From Colivicinus sp022776215 (GTDB taxonomy: Bacteria > Bacillota_I > Bacilli_A > Erysipelotrichales > Erysipelotrichaceae): a stretch of DNA of 64,000 bases. Below, piece after piece: positions 34,001 to 41,584 of this stretch. Below the pieces are notes generated by a model. That model was not told where the DNA came from and searched no databases. It worked only from the letters and a program-made list of their open reading frames with translations. Location of the stretch: NCBI GenBank assembly GCA_022776215.1, contig JALFIR010000006.1, forward strand, positions 1 to 64,000, written 5' to 3'. The stretch's first letter is position 1. Each line of letters starts with the position of its first letter. Made by a program: the position numbers and the translations under genes.

Positions 34001-34695
34001 CAAATGAGGAATTGACTTTAGTTATTGAGGATTATAATTGTTTGTCAGCTTATGAAGATAGTATTAATGAATCGCTTATTTCTTTATTAAAAAGAAGTGA
34101 AGTGAGCCATGTAAATGTTATATGTTTAACTAAGGTATCGACGATGAATTTCCGTTTGTTGAATTCGTTTAAACATAAGTTGGTGATTGAATATAAGGAT
34201 AAACAAGATTTGTTGAATGTCTTTTCATCTTCTAATTTTGATTTAAATGATTCTTTCTATAATGTCCAATATGGTTTTATACCTTGTCTTATTAATGAAT
34301 TAGACATAGAAGAGAGTCAATATTCAAGTTATATTGATTATATTCCAGATACTTTAGAGTTTGAATCTTCTAATAAGGGAATCTTAGCTGGTTTTGATAT
34401 TAAAAACAGGGATAAGGTTTACTTTAATGTGAATAAGAAAATATTGATTACCGGTAATGATCAAGAGCTTATTGATTACTTTAGTGATGTTTATAAGACT
34501 TGTGAGAATGTTAAGGTGTGTTTATATAATTCAACTTTAAAGGATTATGACTATGATGAAATCTTATGGTTAAGGGATGGTCTTTTTAAACAAAGATTGT
34601 TCTACTATGATGAGAAAGAAGATTTAAAGGACAATTATGCTTATTATCTAAAGGGCAATAAGGGAAGGATTTTAAAGACAATCGCTTATGAATAA
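31051..34695 (+). CDS. essC: EssC/YukBA-type FtsK-SpoIIIE secretion ATPase
   Basis: A 1214-residue motor. Residues 1 to about 185 resemble the two FHA-like domains of EssC; two membrane segments lie at about 228-246 and 257-276; the first ATPase domain has Walker A GTTGSGKS (607-614), LIDYKGGGIKESL, and Walker B HLLIVVDEFAQL (about 721-732) followed by RIGRSLGVHLILATQRPSG. The regions corresponding to ATPase 2 (from about residue 905) and 3 (from about 1115) have lost Walker A: TIGSNENIFICSS and KILITGNDQELID stand in those places. The protein is shorter than typical EssC (about 1480). It drives export of the WXG100 proteins. It overlaps the YukD gene by 8 nt. Confidence 0.9.
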   Translation: MFILIQDGNELTRVEITKNILPFKYRGIEIVDKSGRLYICLNKGFFFSDRDKVRKLEERKYVIKTSDLISEINLFVYSDSKGIDDYKLYNNEPFLYISSPKANIENKDPMLRDYYLMYKDHKLKTNAPVLLLNGKAYNDEELSSGDFISFFNFSFYYYDDFLYINNFLVENRIKEKELDELSIIYENVKPLTHNYLLNEPKIIEIPEIKKYNELRKIKQKPLVYQIGPSLTMSLAMIFVASINVYKNYLDGNDLTNSLVYMIMPLMMVISGVLWPILTRLNESRTNNLEIKREKDAYLDYLVNYKTRLQNNIREVLKERNSYFFDGNFNDEKLFYITNKSPLFLNLSLGFIEYDKHIELNKTNDDAVNETLNSINYGLTHIEKYPYFLDLKNYHLISIVANKNRLNYLLKRFLLELSVKYHYDDYYVALYSKDLDEFNDFFNIPSIIYHDSRLTLREYKELQELNNLKLDKPLVLMANSRLDYHFTNSNIILMYFVEDENNIYKDSEIVLYFKDNKGMIKGKEEYEFTYNEESIDFKGACELLSDYQRIRNEDTDLTFKEVFKNFDIESFYKQKQVGLRADFAYMGRELLYFDLDERNLGPHGLIAGTTGSGKSELIVSMLLSLCIRYRPDYLNIILIDYKGGGIKESLTSQKGTVPHIVGSIDNLEPSGFERMIVALDHECKRRQTLFKKLSNKLMTSIMNIDDYLDSDYQNFGFPKMAHLLIVVDEFAQLKKDNPTIIKELISFSRIGRSLGVHLILATQRPSGAIDDEIWSNSRFKIALKVLSEKDSNDIIKRKDAAYLTSAGQFYLSVDENIYLAKSFYSKKDIDDKDDYEVSLLDNRLNVISKKSYKQQERQTIASYVTNKIIDTTRDMNIEVTGIDFKKPQKKEIIELRNEYKKYDEIVFGQIDDYRNHYKDILTIGSNENIFICSSRTNEINTVLNQLNRKTIVIGSKKYQGKYISDSLVYEEIDDIVYLFKKLKKSNEELTLVIEDYNCLSAYEDSINESLISLLKRSEVSHVNVICLTKVSTMNFRLLNSFKHKLVIEYKDKQDLLNVFSSSNFDLNDSFYNVQYGFIPCLINELDIEESQYSSYIDYIPDTLEFESSNKGILAGFDIKNRDKVYFNVNKKILITGNDQELIDYFSDVYKTCENVKVCLYNSTLKDYDYDEILWLRDGLFKQRLFYYDEKEDLKDNYAYYLKGNKGRILKTIAYE

Positions 34696-34921
34696 GATTA
34701 TTCTAAGATTTATTATTGTGAAGAAACAAAAGACTTTGGAGGTAATCTTTGATGGCCGTTTAACGATGGAAGAGAATTTCAAGTTACTTAGTGAAATATA
34801 TGAGATAGATCCAATAAATAAGACTTATGTGGTCGATATTAATAGGAAGGTAGCTCTTAAGAAGGATATTCCTATTTCATCTTTTAACTTCAAAAACTTT
34901 AAGACACTTTATCTTTTCTAG
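34688..34921 (+). CDS. YukD/EsaB-type ubiquitin-like protein
   Basis: A 77-residue protein with a beta-grasp-like pattern: RFIIVKKQKTLEVIF, GRLTMEENFKLLSEI (helix), KTYVVDINRKVALKKD, and IPISSFNFKNFKTLYLF ending in a hydrophobic strand. Size and place directly after EssC fit YukD/EsaB, a cytoplasmic ubiquitin-fold accessory of Firmicutes type VII systems. The sequence is divergent, so the call rests partly on synteny. The start overlaps the essC stop (8 nt). Confidence 0.72.
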   Translation: MNKIILRFIIVKKQKTLEVIFDGRLTMEENFKLLSEIYEIDPINKTYVVDINRKVALKKDIPISSFNFKNFKTLYLF

Positions 34922-34959
34922 ATTTAAATAAGGTTTTTTGGCGATAAAAAGAAAAATAT

Positions 34960-35238
34960 ATGAATGAAAAGAAAGAAAATATTGATAAGTTAGAGGATGA
35001 TTTTCGAGAAGAAAATTCAAAAGAAACTTTAAAAAGTTATTATTACAAGGTATCGTTGCCTACATTAAAGTTAACTAAAAAAGAGTATGGTATTGTTTTT
35101 CATGCAATGAACACCAATTATTATTCCAAACATCTCAATGATAGATATATTATCGAATACATTGATGGTTATATTTATGTAGCTGAAAATAACGGTTATA
35201 ATGAGTATAGGATTTTTAGGAGGGCCAAAATCAAATGA
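34960..35238 (+). CDS. Small basic protein, possible orphan toxin-like domain
   Basis: Not confidently recognised. The 92-residue protein has an acidic N-terminal helix (about 1-22) and a C-terminal domain with the pattern TKKEYGIVFHAMNTNYYSKH and YIIEYIDGYIYVAENNGYNEYRIF. This recalls C-terminal domains of some Firmicutes polymorphic toxins (hAINT...Y.Y...GF.EYRI), from memory and unverified. It has no signal or LXG domain. Its stop overlaps the ATG of the next gene, the first of two near-identical small genes, so the three are one unit behind the type VII locus. A toxin/immunity cassette is one reading; a housekeeping regulator is another. Confidence 0.45.
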   Translation: MNEKKENIDKLEDDFREENSKETLKSYYYKVSLPTLKLTKKEYGIVFHAMNTNYYSKHLNDRYIIEYIDGYIYVAENNGYNEYRIFRRAKIK

Positions 35239-35450
35239 CTAAAAGAGAATTATTGCATCAAAAATTATTAGAAATTAACCCAAGAAATGATTTGACCATA
35301 GCTTGTGATACTTTTTTAGATACGGATCAAAAAGTTGATTTGGTATTAAAAGAGGTGCTAGATGGTAAGATCAAAACAAACGATGATGTTGTGCTTAAAT
35401 TCTTGGAAATCGACTGTGGTTATGATGTTAGGGTTAAGTGCTATTATTAG
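35235..35450 (+). CDS. Small acidic protein, tandem paralogue 1
   Basis: A 71-residue protein (start MTKRELLHQKLLEIN) with no recognised family. It is predicted to be helical and acidic (DTFLDTDQKVD) and ends LEIDCGYDVRVKCYY. The following gene is a paralogue with about three quarters identical residues, in the same order and spacing, so this is a recent tandem duplication. GGAGGGCC is the SD. It overlaps the upstream 92-residue gene by 4 nt. If that gene is a toxin, this pair could be immunity proteins (hypothesis). Confidence 0.6.
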   Translation: MTKRELLHQKLLEINPRNDLTIACDTFLDTDQKVDLVLKEVLDGKIKTNDDVVLKFLEIDCGYDVRVKCYY

Positions 35451-35471
35451 TTCTGATGAGGACTGTAATTA

Positions 35472-35684
35472 ATGACTAATAGAGAATTATTGCACCAAAA
35501 ACTATTGGAAATAAATACATTAAATGATTTGACTATTGCGTGTGATGCCTTCTTGGATACTGATGAAAAAGTAGATATCGTGTTAAATGATGTATTGAGT
35601 GGTAAAATCAAGAATAATGATGATTTTGGTTATAAGGTTCTTGAAATTGATTGTGGTTTAGATGTTAGACCGAAAGAAAACTAG
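35472..35684 (+). CDS. Small acidic protein, tandem paralogue 2
   Basis: A 70-residue protein (start MTNRELLHQKLLEIN) paralogous to its upstream neighbour: NDLTIACDAFLDTDEKVDIV and KVLEIDCGLDVR align without gaps, and the differences cluster around residues 16-17 and 50-55. Conservation of the frame across the duplication indicates that both copies are real. GAGG lies about 12 nt before the ATG. A terminator overlaps its stop codon, so the type VII-linked unit ends here. Confidence 0.6.
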   Translation: MTNRELLHQKLLEINTLNDLTIACDAFLDTDEKVDIVLNDVLSGKIKNNDDFGYKVLEIDCGLDVRPKEN

Positions 35685-35700
35685 AGAAATCTAGTTTTTT
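35677..35700 (+). terminator. Intrinsic terminator ending the type VII-linked genes
   Basis: AAAACTAGA pairs exactly with TCTAGTTTT over GAAA, followed by T residues. Confidence 0.92.
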
Positions 35701-35730
35701 GTATAATGAACATATAAAGGAGAATGCCTT

Positions 35731-36600
35731 ATGAAAAGAAAGTTAAGTCAATTAATAATTGTATTCTTATGCATGGTTATGTTGTTTCCTATTGGTGTTA
35801 ATGCAGATACTGGTCCCAAGCCTTCTGTAAGAATTAAGTTTGAGAATATGGGTGATGAATTGTGCTATGGTACATTGTTGGCTAAGGAAGAGTCTACAGG
35901 TCCTGCAAGTGCTTGGGATGGAAAAGAAGAGAATATTTATTTAAGCTTTGTAGATAGAGATATTTGGGAAGCTTTTGTGAATTATGAAGATAGTGATGGT
36001 TATTATTTCTTACAATGGGCCTGGATTGTAAGTGATACAAAGGAATTGGCTTGGACTTATTATCCACCTAATGAGTTTAAGGTTTTGTTGTATTATCCTG
36101 AAACAAATACTTTTGTGGTGAGTGATGTATGTAAGAGATACGCCTTTGATACCTATTACACGGTGGATATGGATGGTGTCGATATAGATTCTATTAAATA
36201 TGATGAAAGTTTAAGTGGTAATCAAAGACTTGATATGCATAAATCATATGAATTTAAAAATGAAGTAAAGGCTTTAGGATGTAGAATGTTTATCACTGTA
36301 GTTGTTGAGATGTTGATAGGTTTATTGTTTAAATTTAGAAATAAAGAATTATTGTATATCTTATTTATCAATGTGATAACTCAAATAATTTTAAATGTCT
36401 TATTAAATATTTATACAGGGTTTGGCTACTATTTTGTTTATTTATCATTAGAATTATTAGTGTTTGTGATAGAGGCTATTTTCTATTGTTTAATGTTTAA
36501 AAAGAAGAAGTGGCATTGCGTGTTGTATTCAGTAGTGGCCAATGTGTCTTCTTTTGTGATTGGTTTATATTTGGCTAATTTATTTCCTGGTATTTTCTAA
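35731..36600 (+). CDS. Secreted-domain membrane protein with DTGPKPS motif
   Basis: A 289-residue protein with a cleavable signal (about residues 1-25, cleavage near VNA-DTG), an extracellular domain starting DTGPKPSVRIKFENMGDELCYGTLL (a sequence I know from uncharacterised Firmicutes membrane proteins), and four or five C-terminal membrane helices (from about residue 190). Function is unknown. A TATAAT (35702-35707) directly after the terminator and an SD (AAAGGAGAATGCCTT) give it its own expression. It precedes the glucosaminidase gene by 35 nt and may be co-expressed with it. Confidence 0.7.
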   Translation: MKRKLSQLIIVFLCMVMLFPIGVNADTGPKPSVRIKFENMGDELCYGTLLAKEESTGPASAWDGKEENIYLSFVDRDIWEAFVNYEDSDGYYFLQWAWIVSDTKELAWTYYPPNEFKVLLYYPETNTFVVSDVCKRYAFDTYYTVDMDGVDIDSIKYDESLSGNQRLDMHKSYEFKNEVKALGCRMFITVVVEMLIGLLFKFRNKELLYILFINVITQIILNVLLNIYTGFGYYFVYLSLELLVFVIEAIFYCLMFKKKKWHCVLYSVVANVSSFVIGLYLANLFPGIF

Positions 36601-36604
36601 AATT

Positions 36605-36632
36605 TTGTACTTTTTTACAAATATTGTAAAAT
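36605..36632 (+). promoter_or_regulatory. Promoter abutting the start of the glucosaminidase gene
   Basis: TTGTAC (36605-36610), 16-nt spacer, TAAAAT (36627-36632). The ATG lies 3 nt and an in-frame GTG 6 nt after the -10 box, leaving no room for an SD. Confidence 0.5.
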
Positions 36633-36635
36633 TTA

Positions 36636-39347
36636 ATGGTGCTAAATTATAACAAGACTTTAAGTTTTATTTTTTTAATAGCTGCGATTTTTGTGTTCGC
36701 GGCTTTTGATGTACATGCTGAAGATGAATATAAAGTATATGATGCATCAAATGGTGAAGTAATTGAAGCCTTTGAACGTTATAATTCTGCCTTAAACTTT
36801 TATAATAATAATTTAGATAATTATGAGAATTTGGTGTTAGCTCAAGGAGATATTGTTTTATTCATGGAATATGGTATTGTTGAGTTTCAAACCAATGATG
36901 AATGTAGCTTGAATGTGGGTTATCGTTCTTTAAGAAGAAATGACACTACTTCTATTAATGGCTGTTATGGCAAGGATGGCTTATATCTTGATAGAAACGG
37001 TGATAATGTAGAGTTTGCTTATGCAGGAGATGTAGGCGTTACTAGTTTTGATTCTGTTATCTTGCGTCCTTTTGATTCATTAAATGTAAGAGTATCTTTG
37101 TATCGTAATTTAGAGGGTGATTTATCTCATCTAATTAAGACCCAATTAAATAGTGACTATTACGCAAAGGTTTATAAGTTAGATAGGGCTCCTGATTTTT
37201 TAGAAGAAAATACAGATTATTATAGCTATGATGGTCATTACTTTTATGAAGATTTTAAGGTGATGAGTGATGATTATAGAAATGATACACGTATTAATGC
37301 GGTTAATAGTGAGCTTCCTTTTTATAGTTACTTCCAATATTTATCTTTTAGAAGCTTGTCTAATTATAGTGCTAAAGAACTTGATGATTTCTTTAAGAAT
37401 GAATTAAAGATAGTGGGTCGCATGGATAAATATAATGATGATATTAATGATGGAGCAAATAATATCATTAATAGAAGTGAATATTATGATAATTTAGATT
37501 CTTTCTTTATCTATCAAAACATTTTTGGGACTAATGCGATGAATTCTTTGGCTATTTCGATGCGTGAGAGTTCTAGTGCTAAGAATCTCAAGGCTTATGT
37601 GAATCATGATTTATTTACGAATAATGCTTATGATAATGATGAGGAAAGAAATGATAATGCTTATAAGAATATAGATAAGTCTGTTTATTCTTTTGATAAG
37701 TATATTTTGTCTAATCATAATGGTAATTATCATTCTTCTTTATATGGGGGAACTTTCTTGGGTGACAAGTTATCTGGCTATACTTTGTTTAATACTTTGG
37801 ATGCTTATTATGGCGAGAACATATCTTCTAATTATTATTTGTTCGATAAGGCCTTAGGTGGTAAGGATTTGGATTCTTATTGTCTAGGTATTATCTATGA
37901 TTTAAATCGTTTGACTTTCTATAAAGATGAAGAATTAAGTAAACGTATGTATCGCTTATATGATTTACATAATTATTCTTTAATTATCCTAGGTGAGAAT
38001 GAAAAGTCTTATAAGGTCCAAATAGATGCTAGCTTAAGCGCTGATTATGAATATGACTTTGAAAAGAATGTGGCTTATGTTGATAAGGAAGTCTTTGATT
38101 TATTAATTAATGAAGATAAGATGCATGAAAATAAGCTTGAACAAATTGCTTATGACTTTGGTGATGGTTTATTTAACAATGAAAGTGCATTGAGTTTTAA
38201 TAATTTAGAGGGTGTTGAATTACCTTTAATCAAGCCTGTTAAAGATGGTTTTGAATTTGTTGGTTTTGATCATGATAATATAGCTCAATATAAGGAAATA
38301 AAGGGTATCAGTGTCTATGCCTTTCCTAATAATGAATTAGATGTAAATTCATATTTAAACTTAGAGGATGCAAAGATCAGAATCAATTATGTCAATGGTT
38401 CTAATAGTATTAAGGATATTACTAGTGATATGATTAGTGGCTTTGATAATACTGAGGTGGGCGAACAAGAGATTACTATTACCTATTGTGGTGAAAGTGT
38501 TAGTCAAAAGATAAATGTTGTAGAGAATAGTAATAAGACAATAATAGCTGATTTAGCTAATAAGAATATCAATTCATATAAGGAAGATGGCACTTATGAT
38601 ATTGATGAGTTAGAGAAGTTAAAGGGCTATTTAAAGGATACAAAGTATTATTTTGACTTTGATGATTTAAGATTGTTGGATGAGATGTTGTTCAATGAAT
38701 ACAATGATTATTTAAATTTCGTGGTTTTCCAAAGCGACTTAGATGTATCTATTTCAGGACTATGTGTTAATGTGGATACTAATTTAGCTAAAAGGACCTT
38801 GTTTGATGGGCTAATTAAGAATACTTATTATGTGCATATAAGGGATATTAGTAGGTCTTCTTATAATAAGTTAGAAGAAATTGGTGAGGCTTATGGATTT
38901 GAGAGTGTTTGTGCCTTTAAGTCAACTTTCTCATTGAATTTAAGAAGAATTGATCAAGAAGGCGAAATGATCTATTCAATTAAGCCTAAGGACATGGATC
39001 CAAGTAGTATCTATAGTGTTTATTGTCTTGAAGAAAACGGTGATATTGTTAAGTGTAAGACTTATTGGTCAAAGGATAGTGTGACTTTTATTGGACAGGG
39101 TCAGGGTTCTTATTTGTTGCTTAGAAAAAAGAGTGTTAATACTTATACTTTCGATTCTATTGATGAGAGTGTTAATCATGAAAATAATGATCCAGATACT
39201 CAACAATTTATCTTGTTGTTTGTGGCATACTTGATTGTTGTGATGTTTGGAGTTATCAATATTCTTTATCATTACATCATTGAAGATAAGTTAAGAAATA
39301 GTGCTCTAGAATATAAGAAGTTATTAAATTTAAAACGAAGTTCCTAA
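36636..39347 (+). CDS. Membrane-anchored N-acetylglucosaminidase-like wall protein
   Basis: A 903-residue surface protein: signal peptide (about 1-28), an SH3-like or PG-recognition region, and a glucosaminidase domain around residues 270-440 (FGTNAMNSLAISMRESSSAK with the likely catalytic Glu 311, and YVNHDLFTNNAYDNDEE). A Big3-type Ig domain follows around residues 570-630 (INYVNGSNSIKDI ... GEQEITITY), and a C-terminal membrane helix (about 853-875) with a basic tail. It probably trims peptidoglycan glycans at the membrane face and may make room for the nearby type VII machine. No SD is present; a TTGTAC-16-TAAAAT promoter abuts the start, and either ATG 36636 or GTG 36639 could be used. 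Confidence 0.75.
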   Translation: MVLNYNKTLSFIFLIAAIFVFAAFDVHAEDEYKVYDASNGEVIEAFERYNSALNFYNNNLDNYENLVLAQGDIVLFMEYGIVEFQTNDECSLNVGYRSLRRNDTTSINGCYGKDGLYLDRNGDNVEFAYAGDVGVTSFDSVILRPFDSLNVRVSLYRNLEGDLSHLIKTQLNSDYYAKVYKLDRAPDFLEENTDYYSYDGHYFYEDFKVMSDDYRNDTRINAVNSELPFYSYFQYLSFRSLSNYSAKELDDFFKNELKIVGRMDKYNDDINDGANNIINRSEYYDNLDSFFIYQNIFGTNAMNSLAISMRESSSAKNLKAYVNHDLFTNNAYDNDEERNDNAYKNIDKSVYSFDKYILSNHNGNYHSSLYGGTFLGDKLSGYTLFNTLDAYYGENISSNYYLFDKALGGKDLDSYCLGIIYDLNRLTFYKDEELSKRMYRLYDLHNYSLIILGENEKSYKVQIDASLSADYEYDFEKNVAYVDKEVFDLLINEDKMHENKLEQIAYDFGDGLFNNESALSFNNLEGVELPLIKPVKDGFEFVGFDHDNIAQYKEIKGISVYAFPNNELDVNSYLNLEDAKIRINYVNGSNSIKDITSDMISGFDNTEVGEQEITITYCGESVSQKINVVENSNKTIIADLANKNINSYKEDGTYDIDELEKLKGYLKDTKYYFDFDDLRLLDEMLFNEYNDYLNFVVFQSDLDVSISGLCVNVDTNLAKRTLFDGLIKNTYYVHIRDISRSSYNKLEEIGEAYGFESVCAFKSTFSLNLRRIDQEGEMIYSIKPKDMDPSSIYSVYCLEENGDIVKCKTYWSKDSVTFIGQGQGSYLLLRKKSVNTYTFDSIDESVNHENNDPDTQQFILLFVAYLIVVMFGVINILYHYIIEDKLRNSALEYKKLLNLKRSS

Positions 39348-39358
39348 AACTTCGTTTT
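39332..39358. terminator. Bidirectional intrinsic terminator
   Basis: AAAACGAAGTT pairs exactly with AACTTCGTTTT over CCTAA, with T and A runs on the outer sides, between the convergent glucosaminidase and rqcH genes. Confidence 0.95.
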
Positions 39359-40981
39359 TTAAATAGCTTTTATAATTATTTCGTCATCTAATTCTGGGTC
39401 AATAAAGATGGTTTTATAGTTCTTTATAGTCACAAAACCAGGTTTAGTCCCCTTAACTTTCTTAAGATTTTTCGCAAGACAATAGTTAACAGGGACACTA
39501 GAAGATAGTCTACCATTAGAGAAGTAGGCAGCTAGATTAGCACACATTCTTAATACTTCTTCACTTGGATTATCGGTGTTAACTACAAGGTGGGCACCAT
39601 GGTAATCCTTGGCATGGAACCACATATTATTAGGTTTAGCATAAGTAAAGCTTAGATAATCGTTTTGAGTGTTGTTTTTACCAAAGGTGATAATAGAACC
39701 CTTGTATTCAACTTGATAAAGATTAATTTTCTTATTCTTTTTAGGCTTATTAACTTTCTTTCTAAGGTAGCCATATTTAATTAATTCTTCTTTAATTTCT
39801 AGGGCATCAGTATAACTTGCGATATCCAATTGTTCCTTTAAAGCATTGAAGTATTCAAGCTCTTTCTTGGCAATATCAAGTTGTTCCTCAATATAAACTT
39901 TACCTTTTCTTTTCTTGGTATAGTTAGTGAAATACTTGTTGGCATTTTGTTTAATTGATAATTTAGGATCTAGTTTAATCTTTTTAGAATTGCCATCATA
40001 GTCAATTATTTCGATTTCTTTTAAGCCCTTTTGTTCAAGATTAGAATAAGTGTATAGTAAATCACCGTTTTCCTTATCTTCATTTAGATTTTCACTATCA
40101 ATAAGACTTTGGTTAAGTTTAATTACCTTAGTATCAAAGTGTTTGATTTGTCTTTTTACAAACTTATAGATGTCTTCAGTAACTGTCTTAATTCTTTCTT
40201 TTTCGTTAGCTTGATAATAAAGAGTATCAAAGCCTTTTTCAATTGAATATTCTTTATATCCCTTGTTTAGATAGGTTAAGGGAATAATATGATAATCGTT
40301 GTTGTCTGAGATATATAGTTTATTAGAATCTTTAATTTCATTTAGTATATCCTTATATTCTTCACCATTAGACATACGATAACGTATTTCTTCTTCTAAT
40401 TGTTTAGAAAAGCCTTGGATTTGTTTAACTAATGATTCGTTGAAGTCAATTTGATTATCTGAGAATGGATCTATCTTGTTTTGGTTTTCAGGTAAATCAA
40501 AGTTAGCTCCTTGTAGGATTGTTCTCTTATTATTTAGATAAGGTGGTATTTTCTTAAGGGCATCAATAATCTTATTGGTTTCTTTATCAATAAGAATTAG
40601 GTTTGCATACTTACCCATTAGTTCTACACTTAACACATAATTTTTTTCATCATATAGTTCGTTAAGTGCTCTTATTTCTAATAGTAAATAACGATCATAA
40701 TTATTTTGGGTGATTGAAGTGATAATACCATTGGTTAAGTATTTTCTTAGTACCATTACAAAAGTAGATGGCTCTTCAAAGTTAGTGTAATTTTCATCAG
40801 ATAGAGAAATATGATTGTATACACTATGTAAAGATATAACTAAGTTTGTACGTACTCTATCTGCGTGTACATTAAAGATAACTTCAGTATTTGAAGTAGA
40901 GTTAATTTTGTTTATACGCATTGGTAAATGCGTTTCAAGTTCTTCTTTTACTTTATTTAATATAATTCCATCAAGTGCCAT
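39359..40981 (-). CDS. rqcH: Ribosome-associated quality control protein RqcH (NFACT family)
   Basis: A 540-residue NFACT protein: N-terminal NFACT-N domain (MALDGIILNKVKEELETHLP) with the Asp-Arg pair needed for tRNA binding in NYDRYLLLEI (Asp 96, Arg 97), a helix-hairpin-helix/coiled-coil middle (about 260-410) and a C-terminal NFACT-R domain (YLSFTYAKPNNMWFHAKD; GAHLVV). RqcH binds stalled 50S subunits and adds alanine tails. Older labels call it fibronectin-binding protein. A TATAAT box ends 6 nt before the ATG with no SD: likely leaderless. Confidence 0.95.
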   Translation of the reverse strand: MALDGIILNKVKEELETHLPMRINKINSTSNTEVIFNVHADRVRTNLVISLHSVYNHISLSDENYTNFEEPSTFVMVLRKYLTNGIITSITQNNYDRYLLLEIRALNELYDEKNYVLSVELMGKYANLILIDKETNKIIDALKKIPPYLNNKRTILQGANFDLPENQNKIDPFSDNQIDFNESLVKQIQGFSKQLEEEIRYRMSNGEEYKDILNEIKDSNKLYISDNNDYHIIPLTYLNKGYKEYSIEKGFDTLYYQANEKERIKTVTEDIYKFVKRQIKHFDTKVIKLNQSLIDSENLNEDKENGDLLYTYSNLEQKGLKEIEIIDYDGNSKKIKLDPKLSIKQNANKYFTNYTKKRKGKVYIEEQLDIAKKELEYFNALKEQLDIASYTDALEIKEELIKYGYLRKKVNKPKKNKKINLYQVEYKGSIITFGKNNTQNDYLSFTYAKPNNMWFHAKDYHGAHLVVNTDNPSEEVLRMCANLAAYFSNGRLSSSVPVNYCLAKNLKKVKGTKPGFVTIKNYKTIFIDPELDDEIIIKAI

Positions 40982-40987
40982 AGAATA

Positions 40988-41010
40988 ATTATACTCGATA
41001 GTAGTACAAT
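40988..41010. promoter_or_regulatory. Divergent -10 boxes of rqcH and gmk, both apparently leaderless
   Basis: Minus strand TATAAT (40988-40993) ends 6 nt from the rqcH ATG. Plus strand TACAAT (41005-41010) ends 7 nt from the gmk ATG at 41018. Only 36 bp separate the two start codons. Confidence 0.6.
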
Positions 41011-41017
41011 GGTTGAT

Positions 41018-41584
41018 ATGAAAAAAGGATTACTTATTGTATATAGCGGGCCAAGTGGCGTAGGTAAGAGTACAATTTTGCATGAAGTATTAAAGGATGA
41101 ATCATTAAATCTAGAATTTTCTGTTTCAATGACTACAAGACTTCCAAGAGAGGGCGAAATTGATGGCAAGGATTATTTCTTTGTGTCTAAAGAGACTTTC
41201 AAGAAGGCAATTGAAGAGGATAAGTTCTTGGAACATGCTAGATATGTTGGAAATTATTATGGAACACCAAGAGACTATGTTGAACAAGAGAGAAATAAGG
41301 GGAAGAATGTTATTTTAGAGATTGATGTTCAAGGTGGTCTTCAGGTTATTGAGAAGTGTAGCGATTGTATCAGTATTTTTGTTATGCCACCTAGTATTGA
41401 TGAACTAAGAAATAGACTTAGTGGTAGGGGAACTGAGAAGGAAGAGGTTATCAACAAGCGAGTTGACCAAGCTCAAAGAGAAATCAAGCAAGGCAGTGTT
41501 TATAAGTATCATGTCGTTAATAATGAAATTGAAACTTCAATTAAAGAGGTTAGTGATATCTTGAAGAAGGAAATGGCCAAATAG
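41018..41584 (+). CDS. gmk: Guanylate kinase
   Basis: A 188-residue enzyme: P-loop YSGPSGVGKSTIL (about residues 8-20), the GMP-binding TTRLPREGEIDGKDYFF, and ILEIDVQGGLQV. It phosphorylates GMP/dGMP. I chose ATG 41018 over the ATG 9 nt upstream, because the -10 box TACAAT lies 7 nt before it and the family start MKKGLLIVYSG is then exact. The MazG-like gene follows without a gap. Confidence 0.95.
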   Translation: MKKGLLIVYSGPSGVGKSTILHEVLKDESLNLEFSVSMTTRLPREGEIDGKDYFFVSKETFKKAIEEDKFLEHARYVGNYYGTPRDYVEQERNKGKNVILEIDVQGGLQVIEKCSDCISIFVMPPSIDELRNRLSGRGTEKEEVINKRVDQAQREIKQGSVYKYHVVNNEIETSIKEVSDILKKEMAK

